From NCBI RefSeq assembly GCF_030272615.1, contig NC_081410.1, forward strand, positions 189,185,619 through 189,243,618: a stretch of 58,000 bases of DNA, given 5' to 3'. The position numbers were made by a program, and so were the translations under genes. The stretch comes from Cryptomeria japonica (taxonomy: Eukaryota; Streptophyta; Pinopsida; Cupressales; Cupressaceae). How positions within the stretch are numbered: position 1 is the stretch's first letter; each line of letters begins with the position of its first letter. Of the stretch, positions 57,221 to 58,000 are shown one piece after another. Under the pieces are notes generated by a model. That model did not search any database. It saw only the letters and a program-made list of their open reading frames with translations, and was not told where the DNA came from.

Positions 57221-57780
57221 CAAGCTCCTTCATATCACCATAATTCTATGCAAAAGCTACTATGTGTTCCTATAGCAAAGAGATAAATTGTGCCTACTAT
57301 TGTTGATCAAGGTTCCTATTTATATTAATATGCTTACCAATAGTCTTAGTATTCTCTACCTGAGTGGTGAGATGACACATTGAGGCAACATTCAAGCATG
57401 CAATTTCTAGGACATTACTATGTGGTAGAAACTAATGAAGTAGTTGTGCAATCAAGAAGTAATTTTTCAGATGATGTTGTCAGAAGTAATGAATATAGAA
57501 GACAAGAAGAGCATGTCATACATGACAAATTTTCTTCAATTCTTTTATAATTATTTTAGATTATATGATCTAGGATTGTATCTTCATCTTTTTTCTACAA
57601 CATTGGGTGTCTTTCTATCATCATGAGAGTCCGCAATGTATCTTCCTCGTTATCTCTAAGACCTCGTAATTCTATCTAATCATTCTCTTAAGAAGGATGG
57701 GTTGGAGGATATAAAACAAGTTTCTTTGTAATGTTTGCATTTTAGATAATCATTTCCCCTATTTTGCATCATATGAAAGC
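57221..57780 (-). pseudogene. Protease-RT linker of the gypsy pol relic
   Basis: No confident motif is visible. It lies between the protease and RT remnants on the same strand and has the length expected of the pol linker. The plus-strand ORF at 57444-57626 overlaps it and has no domain. Confidence 0.4.
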
Positions 57781-58000
57781 ATTTTTTGTTGCAAGCCAAG
57801 GTCTCCCGAGGATGAGCAGACACCCTCCCAAGTTAGCCTTTAGTTGCAGGATTATGAAATTTGCACTGTATTCCCAAGAGCCTAATGTTATGACTAGATA
57901 TTCCATAATTCCTCTTGGTTTTCCTGTTGAACTATCATCTAATTATACAACTATGGGAGTAGACCTCAAATTTGTTAGCTACGTATTTTGCATGGTTTCC
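57781..58000 (-). pseudogene. Ty3/gypsy aspartic protease relic, cut by window edge
   Basis: On the minus strand one frame gives LDDSSTGKPRGIMEYLVITL, GSWEYSANFIILQLKANLGG and LLILGRPWLATKNAFI, with a stop before LDDS. LILGRPWLATxxA is the C-terminal part of the retropepsin of one group of plant gypsy elements. The catalytic D-S/T-G would lie near or beyond the window end. It is the start of the pol region that runs leftwards to 54530. Confidence 0.82.

Noticed and set aside
54530-58000. An intact, potentially active gypsy pol because YMDD is preserved
   Set aside because: In-frame stops and frame changes occur in RT, RNase H and integrase, and the first integrase Asp is Asn.

Overview
The window is AT-rich plant nuclear DNA made almost entirely of nested and mostly decayed LTR retrotransposons. 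I see no intact host gene, rRNA gene, canonical tRNA gene or CRISPR array. The density and age of the elements, the very long LTRs and the presence of Ty1/copia, Ty3/gypsy and Tat/Ogre-like lineages fit a large seed-plant genome. A gymnosperm is plausible, but that is inference.

Layout. 1-2033 is the right part of a long LTR ending GGCGGGGCATTACA, with a 39-bp tandem array and a (TA)23 tract. It abuts a minus-strand Ty1/copia gag fragment (2034-3311) with its probable LTR (3312-4618). Next comes an old repeat (4619-5640) whose second copy lies at 27190-28795. Between the copies sit two younger insertions. One is a Ty3/gypsy element (6672-16497) whose 3' LTR is split by a copia element (9785-15953). 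The other is a full-length copia element (19931-27077) with a perfect TCCTA target duplication. The simplest reading is an ancient LTR element that hosts a multi-level nest.

28796-32909 is gene-free apart from a 117-bp tandem duplication and a tRNA-like SINE candidate. 32910-45475 is a 12.6-kb Tat/Ogre-like Ty3/gypsy element with perfect ACTAT duplications, about 0.75-kb LTRs, a primer-binding site, a polypurine tract, gag, protease remnants and only the C-terminal tail of integrase. Between pol and the 3' LTR, on the opposite strand, it carries a decayed gene for a plant mobile domain (PMD/MAIN-like) protein with a coiled-coil tail. This is the most interesting item in the window. Each LTR of this element also carries an array of five AT-rich palindromes.

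46750-50513 is a 3.76-kb solo LTR with a perfect TAAAC duplication. 51580-53430 is a degenerate minus-strand ORF of unknown function rich in Lys and Glu. 54530-58000 is a minus-strand Ty3/gypsy pol relic (protease, RT, RNase H, integrase) that runs out of the window.

None of the elements is autonomous as it stands: every coding region has stops, frameshifts or missing domains. Both Ty3/gypsy elements that have two LTRs lack RT, RNase H and the integrase core, yet keep their LTRs and priming signals.
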